DNA of 64,000 nt from contig JAKFUF010000001.1 of the NCBI GenBank assembly GCA_021732845.1, forward strand, positions 62,001 through 126,000. Reading direction: 5' to 3'. The notes under the pieces are model-generated. The model had not been told where the DNA came from. It saw only the letters and a program-made list of their open reading frames with translations, and searched no databases. This DNA comes from Planctomycetaceae bacterium. Lineage in GTDB: Bacteria > Planctomycetota > Planctomycetia > Planctomycetales > Planctomycetaceae. Made by a program: the position numbers and the translations under genes. How positions within the stretch are numbered: position 1 is the stretch's first letter; every line of letters begins with the position of its first letter. Positions 26,796-35,770 of this stretch are shown here, one piece after another.

Positions 26796-29700
26796 ATGAT
26801 CAATCTCGTCATTCGCTGGTGCCTGCAGAATCCGTTTCTCGTCTGCGTGGCCACACTCGTTGCTCTCGGCAGTGGCTGGTATGCACTGCAGCATACCCCC
26901 ATCGATGCGATCCCCGACATCGGTGAGAAGCAGGTGATCGTATTTGCCGACTGGCCCGGCCGCAGTCCGCAAGACGTCGATGACCAGGTGACATACCCGT
27001 TGACCATCGCCCTGGAAGGGACACCGGGCGTCAAGGTGATTCGCTCGGCATCGGGCTTCGGCTTTTCGATGGTGTTCGTGATTTTTCATGACAACATTGA
27101 CTACTACTGGGCGCGGAGTCGGGTGCTTGAACGGATGAATGTCGCCCGCAGTCGCTTGCCCGCCGGTGTCGAACCCGTGCTGGGTCCGGATGCGACGGCA
27201 CTGGGCCAGGTTTACTGGTACACAGTCGAAGGGGAAGGCTTCGACCTGATGGAACTCCGCACGATCCAGGACTGGTACGTGCGTTATCAACTGAATGCGG
27301 TGGAGGGAGTCTCCGAAGTGGCGTCGATCGGTGGCCACGTCAAGCAGTACCAGATCGACGTCGACCCGGTAAAGATGCGGGCGCACGGCGTGACGCTCCC
27401 CGAGATCACGGAGGCGGTCCGTAAGTCGAACATCGATGTCGGAGCCAAGGTTGTCGAGATCAACCAGGTGGAGTTTTTTATTCGGGGCGTCGGCTTTATC
27501 AAGAAAGTCGAGGACCTTGAGAACGTGGTGTTGCGGACATCAGGGGGGACGCCGCTCTACGTGCGCAACGTGGCCAATGTCAGCCTGGGCCCCGACTTCC
27601 GCAGAGGAGCGCTGGATAAGGAAGGGTCGGAAGCAGTTGGCGGCGTGATTGTCATGCGTTACGGCGAGAACCCGCTGACGGTGATCCAGCGCGTGAAAGA
27701 CAAGATTCGTGAGATCGAACCAGGCCTCCCAGAAAAAACCTTGGCGGACGGACGGGTCTCCAAAGTGAAGCTCGTGCCGTTCTACGACCGTACGGACATC
27801 ATCTATGAAACGATGGCGACTTTGCAGGAGGCGCTGACCGAAGAAGCCATCGCGGCCGGCCTGGTCGTGCTCGTCTTCCTGCTGCACATTCGCAGCTCGC
27901 TGGCCATCGTGACCACGCTGCCGTTGTCGGTCGCGTTGTCCTTTCTGGCCATGTACGCCCTCGACATCGACTCGAACATCATGTCGCTGGCGGGCCTCGC
28001 CATCGCCATCGGTGATGTGGCGGACATGGGCGTGATCATGACCGAAAATATCTACCGGCACATCGCCAAAAACGATGGCACCAAGACCTACTATCAATGC
28101 GTCGAAGAGGGCGCGTTTGAGGTCGGCGGCGCAATCATGACGGCGGTCTCGAACACGATCATTTCGTTCATCCCCGTGTTCGCTCTGACGGACCAGGAAG
28201 GCAAGCTGTTTCATCCATTGGCTTATACCAAGACCTTTGCCATTACGGCTTCTGTCATTCTGGCCCTCACGGTCGTCCCTGTCGCGACTTACTACGTGCT
28301 GCGACCCGTATCGTGGTCGCGCCGGAGTTGCTTCACTTTATCTGCGGCCTTGGGATTGGTGGCCTGCCTGCTCAGTGGGATCACCTTTCGATACGGTTGG
28401 TTCCAACAGTCCGCGAATCCGTTGTCGGGGTGGCTCATCGCGGTGGCGCTGGGCATCAGCGTCGGCATGATCGCCTACCGAATGATGCGGGAGCGACTGC
28501 TGCCGATGGAAGAGAACTTCGTGTCGCGAGCGATCTTGTGGATCTACATTCCGACGCTCCGCTGGGTGCTGAACCATAAGAAGACGTTTCTCTCGATTCC
28601 CATCCTGATCTTCTGCTTGGGAGTGCTCACCTGGCAGGGATTCAGCCGACTCGCCAGCCCGATTGAGCAACTCGCGAACGGTGCCGGCCTCAACCTCAAC
28701 CGGTTTACGGTATGGAGCGACCTCAAGCATGCCTTTCCCGGTCTGGGGCGCGAGTTCATGCCGGCCCTGGATGAGGGATCGCTGCTGTATATGCCGTCGC
28801 TGGTTCCAGCGGGGTCGCTCTCGGCTGCGATGGAAGTGATCTCCACGCAGGATCGAGCGATTCGCTCCGTCCCGGAAGTCGAGATCGTGGTGGGCAAGCT
28901 TGGAAGGGCCGAATCGGCCCTGGACCCGGCTCCCGTGGGCATGATTGAAACAGTCGTGCTCCTCAAGCCACAGAGTCAATGGCGGCGACTCCGCGTGGCG
29001 AGATTTTATGACAACTGGCCGGGTTGGCTAAAGCCGCCGGTGCGCTGGTGGTGGCCCGACGAGCGTCCGTTGACGAAGAAGGAGATTCTCGCCGAGTTGC
29101 AGGAGAAGACCGAAATCCCCGGCGTCCTGCCAACTTGGCTCCAGCCGATTCAGACACGGATCGTCATGCTGCAGAGCGGCTTCAGGGCGATGATGGGCAT
29201 CAAGATCTATGGCAATGATCTGCGCGAGATCGAGAAACTCGGGCTGCAACTCGAGCCCATTCTCAAACAGGTCTCCGGGGCCACCGACGTCGTGGCCGAC
29301 CGCATCACCGGCAAGCCCTACATTGAATTTGCCATCGACCGCGAAAAGATCGCCCGTTACGGCGTGAGTATTCGCGATGTGCAGGATGTGATCGAAATTG
29401 CCATCGGCGGCGAAAACCAGACCACCTCGGTCGAGGGCCGCGAACGCTATCCGATTCGCGTACGGTATCCCCGCGAACTCCGCGACAACCTGGAAGACCT
29501 CCATCGAATCCTGGTGCCGGCCGCCAACGGCGCACACGTCCCGATCTCGCAAGTCGCTGACATCCGCTACACGATTGGGCCTCAAGAGATCAAGAGCGAG
29601 AACGCGCTCCTCGTCGGCTATGTGACGATGAACACGCGCGATCGGGACGAGATCAGTGTTGTCGAGGATGCCGATCGGCTGATCCGGGCCAAGATTGCCT

Positions 29701-30386
29701 CGGGGGAAATCAAGTTTCCTCCGGGGTACTACTACAAGTGGGCCGGCCAGTTCGAAAACCAGGTGCGAGCCATGCAGCGACTGTCGTTGCTGCTCCCACT
29801 CTGCCTGGCGGTACAATTGTTGTTGCTCTACCTCGGATTCAACCGCTGGTGGCTCGCACTAATGATTTTCGTCGACATCATCGTCTCCGCATCAGGCGGA
29901 TTCTTGATGCTGGCCTGGTGGGGCTACAACATGAGCGTCGCCGTGTGGGTCGGCTTCATCGCGTTGTTCGGGGTCGCCGAGGACGACAGTGTGCTGATTG
30001 CGACCTACCTCACGCAACTCTTTGAAAAAAAGGAACCCAGAACCATCGCTGAGGTTCGCGACCTCGTCATCGAGGCCGGTTCCAAGCGCATTCGGCCGGC
30101 ACTCATGACGACCGCGACGACCGTGATCGGCTTGATCCCGGTCTTCACCACTGAGGGGCGCGGCTCGGACATTATGCAGCCGATGGCCATTCCCTCAATG
30201 GGAGGGATGCTCATGTCGGGCGTTACCATGTTTATCGTCCCCTGTGTCTTCTGCTGGGTGGAGGAACGAAAGCTCCGGAAGCGCCTGCGAGTCGCTGCCG
30301 ATGCGTTGGCAACGCAGCAAACAACACCAGCGATGCAGACGCTCCCGACCACACCACCTGGTGAGCCCGATGGTAGCCAACCATGA
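26796..30386 (+). CDS. CusA-type Cu/Ag efflux RND pump
   Basis: 1196 residues, ATG at 26796, 30 bases after the adaptor. Family motifs: PIDAIPDIGEKQVIVFADWP, GFGFSMVFVIFHDNIDYYWA, FDLMELRTIQDWYVRYQLNA typical of CusA, TM4 relay GDVADMGVIMTENIYRHIAK, and the porter loop FMPALDEGSLLYMPSLVPAG. The C-terminal bundle ends with GRGSDIMQPMAIPSMGGM. Relative to E. coli CusA (about 1047 residues) it has extra length near the middle, between the two membrane bundles (around SPIEQLANGAGLNLNRFTVW). It exports Cu(I)/Ag(I) with the TolC-like protein and adaptor encoded just upstream. Confidence 0.95.
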   Translation: MINLVIRWCLQNPFLVCVATLVALGSGWYALQHTPIDAIPDIGEKQVIVFADWPGRSPQDVDDQVTYPLTIALEGTPGVKVIRSASGFGFSMVFVIFHDNIDYYWARSRVLERMNVARSRLPAGVEPVLGPDATALGQVYWYTVEGEGFDLMELRTIQDWYVRYQLNAVEGVSEVASIGGHVKQYQIDVDPVKMRAHGVTLPEITEAVRKSNIDVGAKVVEINQVEFFIRGVGFIKKVEDLENVVLRTSGGTPLYVRNVANVSLGPDFRRGALDKEGSEAVGGVIVMRYGENPLTVIQRVKDKIREIEPGLPEKTLADGRVSKVKLVPFYDRTDIIYETMATLQEALTEEAIAAGLVVLVFLLHIRSSLAIVTTLPLSVALSFLAMYALDIDSNIMSLAGLAIAIGDVADMGVIMTENIYRHIAKNDGTKTYYQCVEEGAFEVGGAIMTAVSNTIISFIPVFALTDQEGKLFHPLAYTKTFAITASVILALTVVPVATYYVLRPVSWSRRSCFTLSAALGLVACLLSGITFRYGWFQQSANPLSGWLIAVALGISVGMIAYRMMRERLLPMEENFVSRAILWIYIPTLRWVLNHKKTFLSIPILIFCLGVLTWQGFSRLASPIEQLANGAGLNLNRFTVWSDLKHAFPGLGREFMPALDEGSLLYMPSLVPAGSLSAAMEVISTQDRAIRSVPEVEIVVGKLGRAESALDPAPVGMIETVVLLKPQSQWRRLRVARFYDNWPGWLKPPVRWWWPDERPLTKKEILAELQEKTEIPGVLPTWLQPIQTRIVMLQSGFRAMMGIKIYGNDLREIEKLGLQLEPILKQVSGATDVVADRITGKPYIEFAIDREKIARYGVSIRDVQDVIEIAIGGENQTTSVEGRERYPIRVRYPRELRDNLEDLHRILVPAANGAHVPISQVADIRYTIGPQEIKSENALLVGYVTMNTRDRDEISVVEDADRLIRAKIASGEIKFPPGYYYKWAGQFENQVRAMQRLSLLLPLCLAVQLLLLYLGFNRWWLALMIFVDIIVSASGGFLMLAWWGYNMSVAVWVGFIALFGVAEDDSVLIATYLTQLFEKKEPRTIAEVRDLVIEAGSKRIRPALMTTATTVIGLIPVFTTEGRGSDIMQPMAIPSMGGMLMSGVTMFIVPCVFCWVEERKLRKRLRVAADALATQQTTPAMQTLPTTPPGEPDGSQP

Positions 30387-33120
30387 CGACGCCTGCCCCT
30401 TTGAATTCGACGCCCTAATCCGACTCGTTGGCTATTGTCGTCGCGGCCTGGGGAAGTGACGTCCATCGCGGACTGACCGCCGAAGAAGCCCAGCGACGTT
30501 TCGATTCTCACGGCCCGAATCGTCTGAGCGAAGCACCGCCACGACCGTGGTGGCTTTCGTTCCTGGCTCAGTTCAACGAACTCGTCGTCTGGATCTTGAT
30601 TGCGGCGGCAGTCTTGTCGGGCGTCTTTGGTGACTGGAACGATACGATGGCGATTCTCGCCATCGTCCTGCTGAACGGAGTGTTGGGCTTTGTGCAGGAA
30701 GGTCGCGCGGGACGTGCGTTGGATTCACTGCAACGCATGTCGACCCCCAGCGCCCGTGTCCTGCGGGACGGACAGCTCACATTGGTGAGCTCCGACGGCA
30801 TTGTTCCCGGAGACATTGTCCACCTTGAGGCGGGCGACTTCGTCCCGGCCGACGGGCGGCTGCTGGAGTCTTATGCGTTGGCGGTTCAAGAATCCGCCCT
30901 CACCGGAGAATCGGTCGCGGTCGAGAAGCGCGCCGACGTCGTTCTTCCCGAAGGCACCCCGCTGGCCGACCGAAAGAACATGGCCTTTCTCGCCACGACG
31001 GTGGCCGCCGGACGGGCGGTCCTGTTGATTACGGCGACGGGCATGTCGACGGAATTGGGCCAGATTGCAACCATGTTGACGCACAGCGCGCCCGAGCCGA
31101 CCCCTCTGCAGCGACGATTGGACGAACTGGGCAAGATCCTGCTCGTTGCCTGCCTGTCAATCGTGGCGATCATCTTCGTGTTGCAGCTGCTCCGGGGGGA
31201 ACTTCTCCTGGAAGTGCTGCTACTGGCCATCAGTCTGGCAGTGGCGGCGGTCCCCGAAGGTTTGCCAGCCGTGGTGACCGTGGCCCTGGCCCTGGGGTTG
31301 CAGCGGATGGTACGCCGCAATGCGCTGGTGCGCAAGTTGCCCAGCGTGGAAACCCTGGGCTCTGTGACCATCATCTGTACCGACAAGACTGGGACGTTGA
31401 CACGTAACGAGACGACCGTTTGTGAACTTCTCGTGAATGATGTCCGCTACGAGATCACCGGCGTCTGCTATCTGCCCAAAGGTGAGTTCCATCCCACCGC
31501 ACTTGAGGGAACGACGCCAGCACATCACCCTGCTGAGGCTGAAACGACGGATCTCGATTTCGCAATGACGGTGGGGGCAAGCTGCAACAATGCCCGAGTC
31601 GTTCCTCGTGGTGACGGAACAGAAGCATGGCAGATCATTGGTGACCCAACGGAAGGTGCTCTGGTCGTTGCGGCCCTCAAACGAGGGATCACCGTGACGG
31701 ACACTGACTTGCAGACGCTGTACGAACTCCCCTTCGATTCTGACCGGAAAGTGATGTCGGTGGCCGTGCGACGGTCCGATGGTGCCCATCTGCTGTTCGC
31801 CAAAGGGGCCCCCGAGATGGTACTGGCCAAGTGTGTCTCTGAACGCAGAGAGGGGAAGGCGATCCCATTATCGGCCGTCGAAAATTCTGGCTGGAGCAGA
31901 ATCGCAGCATGGCTTCGCGCGCCCTGCGGGTGCTGACCTTGGCCTATCGCGACAATCCCGAATCGGTTGATAATGGGAGTCAGGAACGCGATCTCGTCCT
32001 GTGTGGCTTGGTCGGCATGATCGACCCACCGCGAGAAGAGGTCGCGGTAGCCGTGGCGCGTTGCCGGCAGGCGGGCATTCGGCCGGTCATGATCACCGGC
32101 GACCACCCGGCAACAGCGCTGGCCATCGCCCGTGAATTGGGGATCGCTGATGCTGACGCTCCTGAAGTTCTGACCGGGCAGGAAGTGGATCAGATGTCGC
32201 AGGTCGAACTCCAGCAGCGCGTCGCGCGTGTCTCGGTTTATGCGCGGGCTACCGAAGCGCACAAGTTGCGAGTCGTTCAAGCCTGGAAAAGTCGTGGGCA
32301 GATTGTGGCAATGACCGGGGACGGCGTGAACGACGCGCCGGCGGTCAAGGCGGCGGATATCGGCATCGCGATGGGGCTCACGGGCACGGATGTCACAAAG
32401 GATGCCTCGGACATGGTCCTGATGGATGACAATTTTGCATCCGTCGTCAATGCAGTCGAAGAGGGACGCGGCATATTCGACAACATTCAGAAGTTCGTGC
32501 ACTTCCTGCTGTCGTGTAATGCCGGGGAAGTCCTGTTCATGTTTTTTTGCCGCTTTGATCGGCTGGCCGGCTCCTTTGCAGCCGATCCAGCTGTTGTGGA
32601 TCAACCTGATTACTGATGGTCTGCCGGCGCTGGCCTTGGCGATGGAGCCACCCGAACCTGATATCATGCGACGTCCCCCACGTCCGCCCAACCAGTCCGT
32701 GATCACGCGTCTGGGGGATTGTGGATCTTGTTTCACGGATGCCTGGTGGCTTCATCATCCCTCGCAGCGTTCTGGATCGTCTATCAGGGGCGTCCTGAGA
32801 ATCTGCCCCATGCTCAATCGACGGCGTTTTGCGTGATGGCCTATACCCAACTGGCCTACGCATTTGCCTGCCGCAGCCAGACTTATACATGGCCGCAACT
32901 GGGTTTCTTGACAAATCCAACGGTATTCTTGGCCGTGACCATTTCTGCGTTGCTGCAGTTCAGTGTCTTGACGATTCCGGTGGCTCGTCCATTCCTGGAA
33001 GTCACGGGCCACCCGGTTCACAAGTGGGTCGTGGTACTCATGGCCTCACTGTTCCCAGTGACGGTGATCGAGGTCGGTAAGCTTCTGAAATTCTATAGCC
33101 CCTGGAATCCAAGCGAAAAG
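30382..33120 (+). pseudogene. Broken cation-transporting P-type ATPase (type II)
   Basis: A recognisable P-type ATPase is spread over several frames. Order of parts: start MTTPAPLNSTP then a stop, with the frame changing near 30415; DVHRGLTAEEAQRRF, ALTGESVAVEKRADVV, PEGLPAVVTVALALG and the phosphorylation site CTDKTGTLT, to about 31890. It then changes frame (SGW/LEQNRSMASRALRVLTLA) to MTGDGVNDAPAVKAADIGIA and [13 protein letters not shown], and changes again in a run of seven T at 32542-32548 to [21 protein letters not shown] fourth change near 32715 leads to HKWVVVLMASLFPVTVIEVG. Four lesions and a C-terminus that runs into unrelated sequence without a stop make function unlikely. Sequencing error at the T-run alone would not repair it. 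Confidence 0.88.
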
Positions 33121-33469
33121 AGAATGCTGTCTGTGAACGCGTGTGTCATGACATTTGGCACCTCATTGAACTCATATTGCGACTGCACCGGGTACACGCC
33201 CCGCGACCTTCAGCAGGTCGGCCTTCACGTAGACAATCTGGTGCTCGCGGTGCCATTCGCTGGGGAAGAAGTTCTTCAATCGATTGGACTGGAATCGAAC
33301 CGGGCAGTCAATAAAGTGGTCGGCGACTGCAGTGCCCAGCAATGTGTGCCAGCCGACATGAGCCACCGTAGCATCATGCCGATCCCCAGCCAGGAACCCC
33401 GCGAGTTCTTTGGCCACCGATATCTACAAAAGCGTCGCCGCCGATCTTCGCCGATCTTCGGAGCCTTTG
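33121..33469. other. Unassigned sequence after the ATPase relic
   Basis: About 350 bases with open frames on both strands but no recognised domain. On the minus strand 33417-33172 reads HTLLGTAVADHFIDC and YVKADLLKVAGRVPGAVAI, a coherent looking but unidentified fragment. Likely debris at the edge of the BREX island. Confidence 0.4.
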
Positions 33470-33600
33470 CGACCACCGTTTGTGCCGTGCTGTGGATCGT
33501 CGGCGAGGGCGCCGCCGATGAAGGCGGTCGGCAAGGCGTTTAGGTTTGCAGCACAATTCGCACCGAGGGGAACAACAACATCAGCACGACGAACATTACG
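33470..33600 (-). pseudogene. Relic of a czcA-type pump gene
   Basis: On the minus strand the bases near 33500-33600 read VMFVVLMLLFPSVRIVLQ and then, after a one-base change and a stop, NALPTAFIGGALA. This matches the intact pump at 2617-6084 (MILYPSVRIVLQ, LNALPTAFIGGVLALV). Only about 100-130 bases are recognisable, so this is a small leftover of another RND pump next to the 3' end of brxL. Confidence 0.7.
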
Positions 33601-33687
33601 TCAGCGCAAGCGTCGGAAAGACGTGGGCTGCCGGGTTTGCTTCAGCGACGTATGACAATGCGAGACCCGGATGTCGCAAGTCAACGA

Positions 33688-35766
33688 TCAGCTGGCACGG
33701 AAAATGTCCACTTTTGTCTCCAGGCATTTTCTCAGCGACAGGTCGTGGACGCCGAGTTCGAACCGGCCTGCGGGCTTCTGGTAGAAGTCCAGGCCCCGGC
33801 CTATCTTGATGGTCCAGCCGTTGTCGATCTGAATCTCGCGGTCGTGCAGTTTGTCATTCAGTTCGATGTGGAGTTCAACATCAAGCTCCAACAGGCTCTG
33901 TTTGAGCTCGTTCCACTTTGCTTCAACTTCAGTCAATTGGATACTGTCGTCGTAACTGGTGATCAGCAAGATTTTCTTGACGGCGCAGTGCTTGACCACC
34001 GCCTCACAGAAGCGGACGAAGTTTTGCACTTGGTGAGTGACGCGGATGTACGGGTCTTCGACGATGATCGCTTTGGCCCCGCGCAGGTAGGGCGCGACCA
34101 GCGATTCGTAGCTATAGCCGGTGTCGCCGTAATGAATGATGAAATGCTTCTCGACGGCCGGGTCGGGTGGCGGGAGGTCCGGCGTCGGATTGGTCGCGAC
34201 GATCGGAGTTGCCACGGGATCCGCCACCACGCGGGCGGGCGGGTCGGAAACTGTGGCTGACTTCTCGCCGGCAGAGAGAGACAACGATGTTCGTTGTGGC
34301 TCCTGAGTCGCTGCGGCGTGCTTGGATTCGGGGCAATAGACGACGATTTCCTGACCGGCGGCGGTGAAGTAGGAGAGGTTGATTCTGGCGAATTCGTCGT
34401 CGGGCTTCCGCTTGTTCATCTGCTCTTTGACCCGCCGTCGACCTTCAATGGCATAGGCGGTGTACTCGTCGAACTCAGCATCGCTCGGCGGACCGTCGGG
34501 ATGCAGGATCTTGAGGAAGGAGCACAGCGTCTTTTTGATCCCCTTTTCATCCCGACCTTCGACGGACCTGCCGAGCTTGACGCGTTGGCTGACTTCTTCG
34601 TAGCGGTTGGTCTTCGAGAACTGATGGTGAAACGCCTCGCACAAATAGTCGGTGATGAAGCCATACCGATCGGTCAGATATTCGGAGCCATTCTTGAGCA
34701 TCTCCCAGCCTGGCAGGTAGCACGCGAATCGGTCCATCACGGCCAGGTCGAACTCTTTGGGCAGCGGCATGAACAGGTCAAACCGGGGAGAGTTCACGAT
34801 CTGGTCGATCGAATGATCGATGTTCCCCACGAACACCATGCTGGCATCGGCGATGACTTCAACGCCGCGGGAGAAGCGGCCGTTCGCCAGGTAGTCCTTC
34901 ATGATCTGGATCGTGTCCGGATCCTTGATCTTGATGCCGGCGACTTCGTCGAAAGCCACGGTGTCCCAAAAACCCACCAGGCCAATCCGGCTTCGGGCGT
35001 TGTTATAGAAGAGGGTCGCCTTCGTCGCCTGGCCACCGCTGATCAACGTCGAATAGGGGGAGAACTCGCTGAAGAAGTAGGACTTTCCAGTTCCACGCGG
35101 ACCGAGTTCGATGAAGTTGAAATTCGGTTCGGTCAGGGGGGCCAGCCGCAGGATAATGTGGAGTTTCTGCCGGGGCGTGAGCTTCGACGGCTCCAGGCCC
35201 ACCGAACGCAGGATCGCGTTCAGCCATTCGTCGCGCGTGAACTGTTTTCGGCCCTCCACATACTGGTCGAAATCAAACCGGGTCAGCTGGATGGGCCGCA
35301 ATTCCTCAATGTAGAAGGCGTAGTTGTCCAGTTCGATTTCGTTGTAGGCGAGGGTGACTTCCGCCCAGATGCCGCCCTCCAGCAGGCGGTTGTTGTCGCG
35401 ATAGAACTTGTCGGCGATGGCGATCCGCTGCGAGTTGAAGTTCTCCAGGGCCGCCCAATGGCGCTTCTCCGCCTCCACATATTTGACATGCACCTTGTCG
35501 ATGAACTTGTGCCGGCCCTTCGTCGCCACCTTCGATTGGGCGGCATTCGCCTCGTCGGCCCGGACATAGTTGTCGTGCAGTGTCTCCACGACTGCTTCCA
35601 GCCCCGTCTGAATCTCCGTGGCGTCGTCACTGGCGCAGTAGCGGGCAAGCAGGAACTCCAAAACGAACGTGGGCACGTTCGTGCCCTTCTTGATCCGGTG
35701 CAGCAGGTCCTTGCGGACCACTTTGCCGGAAAACGTCGTCAGCAGTTTGTCGTCCAGCGCGTCCAT
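33688..35766 (-). CDS. brxL: BrxL-like AAA+ protein with C-terminal MIT_C domain
   Basis: 692 residues from ATG at 35766, five bases after pglZ. The AAA+ core matches BrxL: Walker A GPRGTGKS at 222-229, STLISGGQATKATLFYNNA, Walker B WDTVAFDEVAG near 267-277, FVGNIDHSIDQIVNSPRFDL, and VMDRFACYLPGWEM. The N-terminal 200 residues match the BrxL barrel region. The C-terminus is unusual: from about residue 541 (HFIIHYGDTGYSYESLVAPY, IIVEDPYIR, LHDREIQIDNGW, GRGLDFYQKP) it is an MIT_C-like, phospholipase-D-fold domain. Type 1 BrxL ends in a Lon-protease-like domain, which is absent here. It is the last gene of the operon and probably the effector or DNA-handling motor. Confidence 0.85.
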   Translation of the reverse strand: MDALDDKLLTTFSGKVVRKDLLHRIKKGTNVPTFVLEFLLARYCASDDATEIQTGLEAVVETLHDNYVRADEANAAQSKVATKGRHKFIDKVHVKYVEAEKRHWAALENFNSQRIAIADKFYRDNNRLLEGGIWAEVTLAYNEIELDNYAFYIEELRPIQLTRFDFDQYVEGRKQFTRDEWLNAILRSVGLEPSKLTPRQKLHIILRLAPLTEPNFNFIELGPRGTGKSYFFSEFSPYSTLISGGQATKATLFYNNARSRIGLVGFWDTVAFDEVAGIKIKDPDTIQIMKDYLANGRFSRGVEVIADASMVFVGNIDHSIDQIVNSPRFDLFMPLPKEFDLAVMDRFACYLPGWEMLKNGSEYLTDRYGFITDYLCEAFHHQFSKTNRYEEVSQRVKLGRSVEGRDEKGIKKTLCSFLKILHPDGPPSDAEFDEYTAYAIEGRRRVKEQMNKRKPDDEFARINLSYFTAAGQEIVVYCPESKHAAATQEPQRTSLSLSAGEKSATVSDPPARVVADPVATPIVATNPTPDLPPPDPAVEKHFIIHYGDTGYSYESLVAPYLRGAKAIIVEDPYIRVTHQVQNFVRFCEAVVKHCAVKKILLITSYDDSIQLTEVEAKWNELKQSLLELDVELHIELNDKLHDREIQIDNGWTIKIGRGLDFYQKPAGRFELGVHDLSLRKCLETKVDIFRAS

Positions 35767-35770
35767 AGAA

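Noticed and set aside
32542-32548. Run of seven T in the P-type ATPase as a programmed frameshift
   Set aside because: Three other frame changes and a lost C-terminus break the same gene, so decay explains it better; a homopolymer sequencing error at this one place remains possible.
33285-33310. GGTTCGATTCC-like T-loop on the minus strand, suggesting a tRNA
   Set aside because: The flanking bases (CCCGG and CCAGT) do not pair as a T-stem and no acceptor, D or anticodon arms can be formed.
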